From the NCBI GenBank assembly GCA_021904315.1, contig CM038907.1, positions 22,017,223-22,081,222 on the forward strand: a DNA stretch of 64,000 nt. Direction: 5' to 3'. The notes under the pieces are model-generated. The model saw only the letters and a program-made list of their open reading frames with translations, searched no databases and was not told the DNA's origin. The position numbers were made by a program, and so were the translations under genes. This DNA is from Sphagnum magellanicum. Lineage: Eukaryota > Streptophyta > Sphagnopsida > Sphagnales > Sphagnaceae. The first letter of the stretch is position 1. Every line of letters begins with the position of its first letter. This document shows positions 1-10,573 of this stretch, piece by piece.

Positions 1-66
1 TAATACTTAGTAGTTACATATTTTCCTTCCTATCTACCTACTATATATGAGACCTATTTCTTACAG

Positions 67-248
67 AATTGGTTACCAAGGTGAAACCAAATATTAACTC
101 AGTTAAGGTTGATCCACAACTGAGTGATAACAGGCAACCAGTGGATGATGCGCTAGTGGATGCTGGTTCACTGTGGCCCAACTTACTTACCAAATCAGAT
201 TTTGCACTCAACCATCTTAAAGGTTTGACCCCTCAGGTTATTAACTAA
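67..248 (+). CDS. Unidentified 3' or internal exon
   Basis: An open stretch follows a good splice acceptor (TTCTTACAG at 58-66). After two bases that complete a split codon it reads without interruption to TAA at 246-248. The peptide is acidic and soluble-looking and includes SLWPNLLTKSDFALNHLKG near its end. It could be the last coding exon of a gene starting left of the window. Alternatively it could stop at the weak donor CAG|GTTATT at 236/237. I do not recognise the family, and no further exon could be linked to it on the right. No function is assigned. Confidence 0.3.
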
Positions 249-745
249 CTACATGATTTTTGGAGTTTAGTTATCATAATATTATGAAAGGGTGGGAGTA
301 AAATGGTCTGTACACTGTACATTGGATGATGTACAGAGTTGGTTCAATTGGTGTTAAAATTTGAGTTTGGACTTTGGACCTGTAAATTTGTGTATTATAC
401 AGTGGTCTCCACAAGGCTAGTAAAAATAATTGGCTAGCCATATGAATGGCGCAGGTGATAGCATTTAAATAGTCTCTCACCTTATCTCGCCTCTTATAAT
501 ATACTGCCCAATTTCTCATGGGTGCGGAGCTGGGGGAAACATTTGTTCACACTCTATGATGGATGTGGTAAACACTGGTAGAGGCCCAAACAGGGGGTGT
601 GGGTTTTAGTATAAAGCATAAACTTGTCATAAATTGAACACTTAAAAAGCAAGGTGAACAAACACTGGAGGTTAAAATGGGCAGCCCTAAAAAAAATTTC
701 TCATTTCCTTAAAATATTTTCCCTTTTTTCTTTCTTGTTTGAAGA
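249..745. other. Non-coding, no recognisable content
   Basis: I see only short chance reading frames, A- and T-rich runs, and nothing that resembles an RNA gene or a mobile-element end. Confidence 0.5.
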
Positions 746-749
746 AGTA

Positions 750-1275
750 ATGTCGGATGGATGAAAATAGCTAGGTTTTCATCCATATGACATGACTCCT
801 GTCATTCATGGTTTGAATGTCAGATGGATGAAAATAGGGCGGGTTTCAAATATGTATGACATGATTCCAGTCATTCATGGTTATGTAAGATTGGTGAAAA
901 AGGTCTGGTTTCATCCATATGATGTGACTCCCATCATTCATGGCTCAAAGGTCAGATGGACGAAAATAGGTAGGGTTTCATCTGTATGACATGACTCCAG
1001 TCATTCATGGTTATGTAAGATTGGTGAAAAAGGTATGGTTTCATCCGTATGACATGACTCCAAACATTCATGGATATATCAGATGAATGAAAAGAGGTAG
1101 GGTTGCAACATCCATATGAAACAAATCCAGTCGTTCATGGTAATGTCAAATGAAATGAAAGGAGGTAAGGCTTCGATCCACATGACACTACTCCAGTCAT
1201 TCATGGCAATGTCAGATGGATGAAAAGAGGTAAGGCTTCATCGATATGACATGACTCCAGAAGTCATTCATGGTA
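750..1275. repeat. Tandem array, about eight degenerate units of roughly 60-65 bp
   Basis: Each unit carries GATGGATGAAAA, then TTTCATCCATATGACATGA, then CTCCAGTCATTCATGG, with substitutions and small indels between copies. The units are in direct orientation. GATGGATG and CATCCAT are inverted copies of each other, so each unit is weakly palindromic. Frames that cross the array are products of the repeat and not genes. Confidence 0.85.
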
Positions 1276-1608
1276 ATCTATTAAGGTTGTTTGTTTGTCA
1301 CATTGAGATCTCCCAAACCATGGCACCTCTTGCCACATTCTTGGTACCAATGGAAAGCCCCTCAACGAGCTATTGAGTTGGGTTCATAATGTTGTGAGCT
1401 TTGGTGAAGAAGTGATTGAATATTTTTAAATTGATTTAAATCAAAAAAACAAAATATAGAGGGATTGGGGTGCACTCTTGGTAATTGTTGTAAAGCCCTT
1501 GGCGATTGGGATTTAACAATGTGATTTGGAAATTTTTAGACCTAAGATGTAGTGTTGGAGGTGTTGAATTTTGAGTAGTTTTTTTGTCATTGGAAATTCA
1601 GTGAAATT

Positions 1609-1646
<38 letters not shown>

Positions 1647-1713
1647 ATTTGAAAGGGAAAATAAGTAGGGTAATAAGTTCACAATTGGGCCAACGGCAGA
1701 TGCTAGACTATTG
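1276..1713. other. Segment interrupting the tandem array
   Basis: This unrelated sequence of about 440 bp lies between the last regular unit and a further single unit at 1714-1776, which suggests an insertion into the array. It holds a long C homopolymer. I found no terminal repeats or target duplication. Confidence 0.4.
1610..1644. repeat. Poly(C) homopolymer of 35 bases
   Basis: An uninterrupted run of C follows GTGAAATTA and ends at CCGG. It gives polyglycine in minus-strand frames, which are artefacts. The exact length of such a run is rarely reliable in assembled sequence. Confidence 0.95.
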
Positions 1714-2125
1714 TGAGATGAATGAAAAGAGGTAATGCTTTTCCATCCACGTGACATGGCTCCAGTCATTCATTTCCGTTGAAGACAAAAGCATGCGTCC
1801 CTTTGGACCTTGCGTGTCATGAATGCTCGCGTCCGTTGTCGTGTGCTGCCCGACCCCCGCGGCCTGCCGGTGGGTGCATGTGCTCCGCCCCCGCCGGACA
1901 GGGCCAATTGAATCACAATGCCGTTCATGATGCTGATGATGATGAGACGGGGAAAACAAAAGAGAGAGGAGTTGCCGGATCGGCCAGCCCCAATTTTTTT
2001 TTTTGGCAACGGTCCTTGGATGTTGATCAACTTTCGACCGTTTTGATGATATGTCAAGCAGCACTAGCAGCACAACATCAAGTGTGTATAGGAATAGCGA
2101 GTACCGTTGGGGCCAGAGAGCCGTT
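1692..2125 (+). promoter_or_regulatory. Cluster of eight AACGG (MSA-core) motifs upstream of the cyclin B gene
   Basis: AACGG or its complement CCGTT occurs at 1692, 1776, 1833, 1921, 2008, 2038, 2104 and 2121, with one more outlier at 2466. About one occurrence is expected by chance in this length. In plants the M-specific activator element has the consensus YCYAACGGYYA and is bound by three-repeat MYB (MYB3R) proteins, giving G2/M expression of B-type cyclins. Several copies extend the core on one side, for example CCCAACGG read on the minus strand at 2104. The assignment is inferred from motif density plus the identity of the gene downstream. Confidence 0.55.
1714..1776. repeat. Detached unit of the 750-1275 array
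   Basis: It contains GATGAATGAAAAGAGGTAA, then CCATCCACGTGACATGG and CTCCAGTCATTCAT, matching the array units to its left. Confidence 0.75.
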
Positions 2126-3117
2126 GCACATTTGCCGCAACAACCTGCCTGCCTGCCTGCCTGCCTTCCTTCCTTCCTTGCTGCATATGTCCACGCCTTC
2201 TGGTCGCTGCATTTTGTATGGTTGCTAGTTTTGTTGTTGTCGTCTGGAGTGGAGTTGTGGTGTGCTTTTGCGTCGTGGGTGGGTTTTGTTTGTCTGAAAA
2301 GAAGTTTGAGAGTAGAGTGTGTAGTCGTCGCTGTTTTGTAGGCTTGTGCGTTTCGGGCTCATCAGATCAACAACAAAACTTCCAAGATTCTGGGTGCTTT
2401 TGTCGTTGCTGCATTGGCAATCCAAGCTCATGTGGTGATTCTGTTGCCCCCTATAGCATTGGCTTCCGTTTCCAATTCCTTTGATTCTTGGGTGCCAATG
2501 CTGGAGGGTGGGTTGGTGGGTGATTGGTCTTCTGTTGGACTCAGTTGTGCGCGTAGGTGAAAAAAAGGAAAGGGGTTTTTGTTGGTTTTCGTGACTACAT
2601 TTTCCCTTCCCCTTCTCTAAGGGGCTTCTCAAGCTCTGCTTGCTCAACAGTTCTCTTGGGAATCACCATGCTTGTTACGAGGGTGAGTAGCATGACATTC
2701 GTGGCATTGCTAATCTCTGCACTGGTTTTAAAGCAATCCGGTTTTGAGTTTGGTTTTTCAGATATACAAAGAAATGAACAAGAGGTTTGATGGTGTGTTA
2801 TTGTGTGTACACCGGTGGATGCAACAGCAACAAACAGCATTCGCTGATGAGAACAGGCGTGGGGAGCATCATGGCAGCAAGCCCGCTCCTCCCTCCAAAG
2901 GTTAGAAGAAACAACAATCTCCAAAGCCCTCTTGTGGGTTTTCTGATGGTTTCCAGCATAGGCTTTGCTTAGTCTTCGAGGTTTTGTCCTGCTTCCTTGA
3001 ACAAGATCTCAACCATATGCATCGAGATGGAGATGGAAATCTTGTTGATGGAGGAGAGATGAACTGTGGAGGAATAGAGAACTTGATTTCCATGCTTTTT
3101 TATGATTGGGGAGAGGG
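2126..3117 (+). promoter_or_regulatory. Presumed promoter and 5' leader of the cyclin B gene
   Basis: No conserved coding sequence is visible. Possible leader splice sites exist, with a GTGAGT donor at 2683 and a TTTTTCAG acceptor ending at 2761. Several ATGs, including some just upstream near 3017-3059, open a frame that overlaps the cyclin start out of frame. Either transcription starts downstream of them or the leader holds upstream ORFs. The transcription start is not determinable by eye. Confidence 0.35.
2144..2179. repeat. Tetranucleotide microsatellite (CTGC)n/(CTTC)n
   Basis: Four to five CTGC repeats run directly into CTTC repeats. It lies in the presumed promoter or leader of the cyclin gene. 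Confidence 0.9.
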
Positions 3118-5758
3118 ATGGCGTGCGAGAGTGCAGCTGCAACAGCAGGTACAGGCAGGCAACACCACAACAGCAGCAGCAGCCACAATGTGGCAAGGGC
3201 AGTGCAGGCTAGCAATCGAAGAGCATTGGGAGACATTGGCAACCTTGTGGGTGCAATGTCTGTGCGGTGTAATGTGGGCAAGGAAAGTGTTCAAGAGTAA
3301 GTTCCTTATTTTGAACAAAGTTTCTTCTGAAAACATTTATACGCATCATGATCATGGGTGCACCTGAGACATAGGGAAAGAAGAAGGCTATGATTGAAGT
3401 AAGAACAGTGTATTGGATTGAGCAAGAAGAAGGCTCTGGGATCAACAACTAAAGTTTTTATACTTATAGCTGAAATGCTGAATTGTTATTGAGGATAGGA
3501 ATGCAATTGTGAAGCAAGTTGCACCAAATGAGAATCGGGCTGTCACATGGTATGAAAATTCAGACCCCTGTTTTCAGATCTGCACTCAAAAACCATGCAA
3601 ATGTAATGGATTCTTCTGCTTACACTTTCTAACCAAGGCTTGCCTGGAATGCTGCAGGAGGTATGGAGGTGCTCCACTCAACAGCCAGAATTCAACAAAA
3701 CCACTTGCACCCATGGTATAAAATCACACATTCTTGTACATTGTAGCATTCAGATTGTCCACCGCCTCCCAACAAGGTTCCCTGTCAGTCCTATGAAAGG
3801 TTTCAGTGCTGAGACGAACTTTTGCAATTCAAATGTGTGTTTCTTGGCTCAGGCAGCAAAGGGGGAAGTCCAGGCTGAAGTGAAATTGGAGGGTGTTGCA
3901 TCCTGGGGTGCTAAGCAAAGACGCACTGTTGCATCTGCTAAGCCACGGGACATTGCAGTCTCGAGTGCAGCAGTGCCACTTCATGATGCCCACTCTACTA
4001 CATCTGGACAGGCAAGGTCATCAGCAGCTCATAAGCCAGGACAAGCTGCAGGCCCCTCCCGCCTCAAGACACATGCACGTTTAGCTGCTGTCAAGAAGGA
4101 GGACCAGACCCTTACAGCCTTGTTGACAGCCCGCAGTGCAGTATGTATTCCCAAATGCCTTTCTGAATGCTTTCTTAATCACTATGTTTTAGTGCTAGCC
4201 TTCTATGGTAGTATATCCTGAGCACAACCTGTAAATCAAAATTCAAGAAGAAGAAGTTTCATAGCTGTTTTCTCAACATTAATGTGTGCAGGCAGCATGT
4301 GGTGGAATTGATGCTGAGATGCAGGAGGCAGAGGTGCCAGTCTCCAACATTGATCAGCATGACATTGGCAACCAGCTTGCTGTTGTGGACTATGTTGAGG
4401 ACATTTACACCTTCTACCACAAAACCGAGGTCAGTTCAAGTGGTAGGTTTGGCAGATTTCTTGATGGTTTAATGCTTTTAATGTGATAAGTGTTCTCAGA
4501 GCTTGATAACTGCTCTGCTCACTTTCATTTGTTCTTGATTGGTATTGACAAAATGCACTGCACCTGAGGTCCAGGTGCAGAGCTGTGTGCCAGCTGACTA
4601 TATGACTCGGCAGGCAGATATCAATGAGAAAATGCGTGCCATCCTTATTGACTGGCTCATTGAGGTACATAGTACATGCAGTCTTTGCCATTTGGTTACA
4701 GATTCACATCTTTTGAAGCGTAAATTGTCTCATACTAGCACCTCTAGTCCCTGCAGCCTAAGTTAGTAGTAATAATGGAAGTTTCTGTGCAGGTCCATTT
4801 GAAGTTCAAGCTGATGATGGAGACTTTGTATCTGACAACAAATCTGATTGATCGATATCTGAGTGTACGAAGTGTGTCCCGCAAGAATCTGCAGCTGGTG
4901 GGTGTGACAGCACTGCTACTGGCTGCTAAGTATGAGGAAATATGGGCACCTGAGGTACATGACTTTATATATATTTCCGACAATGCGTACACACGTGAGC
5001 AAATACTGAACATGGAGAAATCCATGTTGAACACTCTGCAGTTCAATTTGACAGTTCCAACCCCATATGTATTTGTGGCACGTTGCCTCAAAGCTGCTGC
5101 TGCTGACAAAGAGGTACCGGTTCAATTTCTGTTTCCCTGTCCTTGTGAAACTGTGTCCTGTTTACCTACAAGGCCTAGAAAGAGCAACTACTGATGTGAA
5201 AAGTTTTATGTGATCTGGTAGTTTTGATACTGGCTCTTTCTGATGCAGGAGAAGGCTGTTGCAACAGAGTTAGAGATGGTGTCATGGTATTTGGTAGAAC
5301 TCTGCCTCACAGAATACAGCATGGTCAAGTTTTGTCCCTCACACTTGGCAGCAGCAGCTGTGTACACAGCTCAGAACACTCTTGCAAGAAAACCTTGCTG
5401 GGGTCCTGCGCTGCAACAACACTCTGGTTACTCTGAAGCCCAACTCATGTATGCTCACGCATCTCTCCACTCCTCTCCTTTGTTTGGTGCATTTCACCAA
5501 AGTTCTTTGTTTTGAAGTTCATAACCTGTAGTAACATTGCACATTCTGGCCTTAATGTACCCTGCACCTCCATGTTACAGGGACTGTGCAACAATGATGG
5601 TAGCTTTCCAAAGCAAGGCAGGTACAGGGAGCTTGACAGTAGTACACAAAAAATACTCAAACACCAGGTTTCTGTCTGTTGCCAAACTTACGCCTCCCAC
5701 TTTGTCAAACACAGTGAAGACAGTGAGTCCCAGCAGCAGCAGCATCAGCAGCAGCTGA
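3118..5758 (+). CDS. CYCB1: B1-type mitotic cyclin, eight coding exons
   Basis: Model: join 3118-3296, 3658-3715, 3853-4140, 4292-4429, 4575-4664, 4793-5113, 5249-5448, 5581-5758, giving 483 aa with phase kept at every junction. B-type cyclins activate CDKs at G2/M and are destroyed by the APC/C. A plant destruction box, RRALGDIGN, lies at residues 34-42. The linker ends LLTARSA then AACGG, as in the B1 group. The cyclin box includes [26 protein letters not shown] and [10 protein letters not shown], followed by the C-terminal cyclin fold (SEAQLM, DCATMM, VHKKYSN) and a serine-rich tail. The ATG at 3118 (GGGATGGCG) was chosen as the first in-frame ATG upstream of the D-box. Exon 5 could instead begin at 4569 or 4581, also in phase. 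Exons 1 and 2 are the least certain. An AACGG cluster lies upstream. Confidence 0.92.
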
Positions 5759-7155
5759 TCACCATGCAATTTCCCTTCACTTACTCACTGTTGTTTCCCT
5801 TCACTACCGAATCATTCTTTGTGGATCGTACTTCGATGCCGAAAAATCCGAAGTGTGGTGGCCTTGCCTAAAAAAGCCAGACCCAACAACCAATGTCAAA
5901 AACACTATTGACATTGGTCCAACTAGTCCTGTTATGATTGAGTCATGCTCCACTTTTAATGAGAGTTGAGTGATAATTGAGCAAGCACAAGCTGTCGAGA
6001 GCTCAGGTAGTTGAAATGGGAAAGAGAAAATTGCCAAACTTGGGAAGAAAAACTCTTGCTTAGTGTACAATACAATTGCAACAGATATTTGAGACCATTA
6101 TTATTAGCACATAAATTGCACAACATTGACCAACTTTATTTGATCAACTATTTTCCATTCTAGTGTGTTTTCTTTTGAACAACAGAATTGACCTTATTGT
6201 CTTCAACTCAGAAATTCAGTTATTTATTTCCTATTATTGCGCATCAATTCCCATTGAAGGTTTTGCCCCAAGACGAGCATAATGGGCCCTGTCAGTGCAG
6301 TTTAAATGAAAATTGGATCTGATGTACATGATAGAAGGTGTAGTAGCATTTCCCCATTAAATCTGACTATCACTTTCACTGTTGTATGTCTGTAATGACC
6401 ATTGCCCTCCCAAACAATGGGCTTCCTCCCTCTGCTCCTAGATACACCCAAAAGCCCTCCACAGCCCAAAAACATGCACATTCTTGTGTGCAATTTTCTA
6501 ACCAACAGTCAAAAAATATTGAGTTTAGGACAGTTATTGTCTCTTTAAGTGAATTAAAAAATTTAGAAATTGTATTTTCCATAAGAACGTGGGAGTTAAA
6601 CCGACTTGGATCAGCACCATATTCTGATGGGTGTTTTTACAAATAGTTCAATGTGCCAATAGCAAAGCAACCCACAAAGTACACATTTATAACCGAAAAA
6701 CACTTATTCAAAGAGTGTGCAACAAGAACTTCTTACCTGCTCAAAAAGACTGGGAACAGAAATATGTTGGCAAAATCTGCCATAATATGTTATACAAAAA
6801 AATGCAGGAAATTGTACAAAGTGGAATAATGGACAGGTATAGAATGTTGAAACTTGAGTGTACAAGACCTGGAATTTTCTGTGTCGAAGGACCGAAAAAT
6901 GCAGCTCAAATTGGTGCATAGCAATTTAAACCATATATGATCCAACCTGTCCTGAATTTTTTTTCTGTGCATGTAGCCTCTTGAGATGTTGCACCATCTG
7001 TAGGTACCAACCCTTTGTCCATGTCTCTTTCCATCATCCGCTTGCCCCATGTCACTGGGCATTACTGTGGTCACTTTCTCTCGGTACCTATCTGTGTGTT
7101 TATAGTGTTTGAGCTCCATGAAGGACATACTGTGGCTGACATGATTAGATCTCCA
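5759..7155. other. Intergenic: 3' flank of cyclin and 3' flank of the glycosylase gene
   Basis: The two genes converge here. No conserved protein is recognisable, and the longest frames (near 6386-6646 and 6631-6921) match nothing I know. The 3' UTRs of both genes must lie inside this stretch, but their ends cannot be placed. Confidence 0.5.
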
Positions 7156-10100
7156 CTAAATCTCGCTCTCTATGTCTGTGTCACTGTCTTGCTCCCATTC
7201 TTCCTCAATGATTGGAAGCCAGGCCAAATTCATGTAAGGAGTGAGCTCAAAAGGTGATTGAAAACCAAACATGGTGGGGAAGTTGAGTGCATCCACCCAA
7301 GAAGTCAGCTCTTGAGAGCATCTGTTGCTGCTGTATTGCTCTTGTGAATGTCGTCTGTACCTTTGAGTTTGTCTAGCTGAAACTCTTTTGGTGCCTTGTA
7401 TATTGATTCCTGCCAAATCTGCACACTCCTGGTGGCGGAAGCAATGCACTAAGTGATCGCTAACCAGGCCTGCTGCTTGCATAACAGAGTACATAACGGT
7501 AGGACCCACAAACTGGAAACCTCGTTGTACTAGCTCTTTGCTAATTGCCTCTGACTTGGGAGTTTTGACTGGTACTTGCTTCTGCAATTTGTAATGACTC
7601 ACACTTGGCTTGTTGTTCACAAAGCCCCATAGAAATATGCTGAAGGAACCATACTCGTCCACTATCTGCACTGACAAGCACCAGTTCATCCATTCCAAAA
7701 TCCCCATAGGCTCTAAGTGCTGCATGTTCATGGTTGCAAACACAAGACATGAAGATATTGATAAAAAAAGTCAGCTATGAAAAGTTAAGACTTCTTTACC
7801 TCTAGTACTCTTTTGGCATTCTCAACAGCTCCCCGCATTTTGGTCTCTGGAATTAAGATGGAACTATCTGACTTCAGGGTTGCAATCTTCTCCTCATCAT
7901 ACTTTGCTACCAGAGCTGGATCAAAGTTGTCAAATCCGGCCCTGTAATACCATGCATACCAATATGAGCTACCGCAAAGACACTAGATACCATGTGCTCA
8001 TCAATTGCGTTATTCTTGCATTGTGCAAGAAGGAACTTGACAGGCTATCTCTGGAATTACTGGAACAATATCCAGTGGTAGCAATGCTGTACTCTCACAT
8101 GATCAAAAGTGTACTCTCACACAATCAAAAGTGGCAGTTTTCTTAACCTGAACTTCTCTCGAAGGGTGAGAATTCTGGGTTGGCTCAACTCAGCCTGTGC
8201 ACCTTGAAGCACCAACAATTCAAAGAGCAACCTATAGCATAAATCCCCAACACCCTGAACAGTGAGAACTTATTGGATAAATCCTCTAATGGAAGTTGCC
8301 AAACCTGAACTGCACAGCTGTAATGGGAAAATCACTCAAAATTCAATTCCCCCCCAAAAAGAAGAAAAGAACCCTTTTTCCATTGTGATGAAACAAGCTC
8401 TTATGGGCTGATGAGTTGGAGAGGACATCGCTACTTACTTGTCATCATGGACAGGAACACCCCACTCCTCATCATGATAAGCAACGTAAGCCTCATCTGA
8501 ACTCCATGCCAATTCACATATGATTCCAAAGCAAAAACAGAGTTGTGTAAGAGAAGAAGGAATTTGAGGTGACAATTTGGGGTGCACAGGTTGGGGGGGG
8601 ACCATGGGTTTGCACAGTCAAAAAGGGGGGAGTGGGGGGGACCCAAAATAGCGAAACCCCAATAAGAATAGTTCAGCTGCAAGGACTTGTGGTAGATACC
8701 CTTTCTAAAGTAATGCAAGTTAAGTAGTGTGCATATCATGGACTAGGTGGATGGCCTGCTCCAGTCTTTAGTAGTCAGGCTAAAGGTAACTACTTGGCAC
8801 CAATCCATAGCCAAGCTCCAGGTTTTGTAGGTAGGTTTGCAATTCCCAAGAAGAAGAAGAAGATAAACAAGTGGCTCATTGCATAATAGCTCTGCCCTTT
8901 AAATGAAATTGATAAGGATGATACTAAATTGGAAACACATGGCGGTTAGCATGGTGAAGCCCAAGTGGATCCTTCAGTGATGCCTGCAATGTTTCTACAG
9001 TGGACTCCACATGACAAGAATGTAGGGATACCAAACTTTTGGCCCTGTTTCTGTGTGCATCACAATGTCACTACCCTGAAGGCTCTGAGCCAATGAATAA
9101 TACCAACATGTCCATTGGCATCATGGTCAAGTTTGCTTGTAATCAGCCAAGTAAAAGAGTGCAATTCTTTCCTGCAAGGACACTTTGGAGCAGCTACAAA
9201 CATGTGTGACAATTCTTTTCCTTTGTTAGTTGAATTGCATGCTTCATGAATGTTTGCACATCTGCAAAGATTGCAATTTGAGAAGAATGAACTAGTAAGC
9301 ATGCAGGTAGGTAGGTAGGCAGGTAGGTACATAGCACTACAAGAGAATGTGGTTTTTCTCACACAAAAAGGCCGTGACTCATGGCACATGTGAAGTAAAC
9401 CGTGTGGTTTCCTCCATTACAATGTACAATATGTGGGGTTTATTGTGGCATATATTACATCAAATTACACTTTGACATTAAGTTATAACACATTAAGCCA
9501 CGACCTTTGTGTGAGGAAAACCACATTCTCTTGTGGCATAGTGTAGGTAGGTGGGTGGATGGTGGGTTTCTAATTTGATGCTGATGCACAGAGATACAGA
9601 GCTACTACGTACCACTCTGCGAAGTGATCCAGCCACACCGTTTCTTTGCATCCCATGTGGACTGTGGTACACGCGGAAGTAGCTCCGGTACTATGCAGCT
9701 GCTGGCTTTCACCAAACATGGGTTCCGGCCATAACCAGAAATTCGAACCTTTCTCTGCGCATGAAATTCCTGCAACGCTGTCTTGTGTGGGACTGGATAG
9801 CTCCCCGACACTGAAGACATCGCCTCAGAACTCCTCCGTCGTCGCTGCTGCCGCTCCCCCCCATGGCCAGAGCTAGTAGCTGCCTTGGGGTATACGCTGG
9901 GACCATCGCCAGCGTTAGTAGTCGCCTTGGGGTATACGCTGGGACCATCGCCAGAGCTAGTTGCCGCCTTGGGGTATACGCTGGGACACTCATCACGAGA
10001 AAGTTTGGTGCTGCTGTTGCTCTTTGTCAGTGTGGGAGAGCGCACCTTGGAAACCACGGCAGGCGTAAGTAACAATGTAGGTAAATTGGGTGCGGAGCTG

Positions 10101-10573
10101 CCTGAGCGACTAGTCTTGGAGGGATTTTCTTCCGCGCTGTGGTAGGTGCTTGGGTTGGTTGGAGAAGAAAGTTTTGAGGCCCTAATAGGAAGAGAAGACA
10201 GGGGCTGCTGCACAGGAGCATTGCTGGTCGGCGGAGTTTTCGCTTGCTGGACTAGAGAACATGATAGAGGAGGAGGCGATGGAACTTGAGCCTTCTTGGG
10301 TGGGGAGCAAAGCTTCTTGATAGACGTCGACGACACGGAAGCTGGTAGACGGTTAGGTGTCTTACTTCGACCTCCTCCTTTCTGTGCGTTTTTTGCGCTA
10401 CCCGACACCACTGGGGTATTGACGGGCCTCTCTCTTGGGCCTGCAGATACAGACCTTAAGCTGCTCTCTTTCTGCTGGGCAGGAGAGACGGAGGTCACCT
10501 TGGCAGGAATTCTGGAGGGAGTTTGGCTCCGGTGTTTGAGACGTCCGTGATCCATCTCTACCACCACCACCAT
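7156..10573 (-). CDS. DNA-3-methyladenine glycosylase I (TAG family), five exons
   Basis: Model: complement of join 7156-7665, 7800-7941, 8148-8231, 8439-8496, 9613-10573, giving 584 aa with frame kept at all junctions. TAG enzymes excise 3-methyladenine in base-excision repair. Residues 1-310 are a Ser/Pro/Lys-rich, probably disordered extension, common in plant members. The catalytic fold starts at KRCGWITSQSDEAYVAYHDE and continues through EEWGVPVHDDK, LFELLVLQGAQAELS, ENAKRVLE, YGSFSIFLWGFVNNKP, VPVKTPKSEAISKELV and RGFQFVGPTVMYSVMQAAG. The four zinc ligands of E. coli Tag (C4, H17, H175, C179) have equivalents here: RC, YHDE, DHLVHC. The usual LSW tryptophan is Gln (ELSQPRIL). The C-terminal tail is acidic. 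Start: the first ATG of the open exon, 10571-10573. A second ATG six codons on is equally possible. Confidence 0.92.
9335..9536. mobile_element. MITE in intron 1 of the glycosylase gene
   Basis: The left end reads CACTACAAGAGAATGTGG and the right end, reversed, reads CCACAAGAGAATGTGG. Arms of about 40 bp pair imperfectly (TTTTTCTCACACAAAAAGG against TTTTCCTCACACAAAGG). The element is flanked on both sides by CATAG (9330-9334 and 9537-9541), a likely 5-bp target duplication. The CACTACAAGA start resembles CACTA-superfamily termini, but those normally give 3-bp duplications, so the superfamily is left open. It has no coding capacity. Confidence 0.75.
9866..9991 (-). repeat. 42-bp in-frame triplication inside glycosylase exon 1
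   Basis: Three near-identical 42-bp units encode the 14-residue repeat DGPSVYPKAATSSG and variants in the disordered N-terminal part. The length is a multiple of three, so the frame survives. Confidence 0.9.

Noticed and set aside
750-1275. Regular repeats considered as a CRISPR array
   Set aside because: Units are contiguous and degenerate with no unique spacers, and the window is eukaryotic.
1587-2341. Overlapping frames, including one with polyglycine, near the cyclin promoter
   Set aside because: They derive from the C homopolymer and from GC-rich promoter sequence. Several overlap on both strands with no conserved motif.
9646-10550. Plus-strand frames opposite glycosylase exon 1
   Set aside because: They are shadows of the well-supported minus-strand exon.
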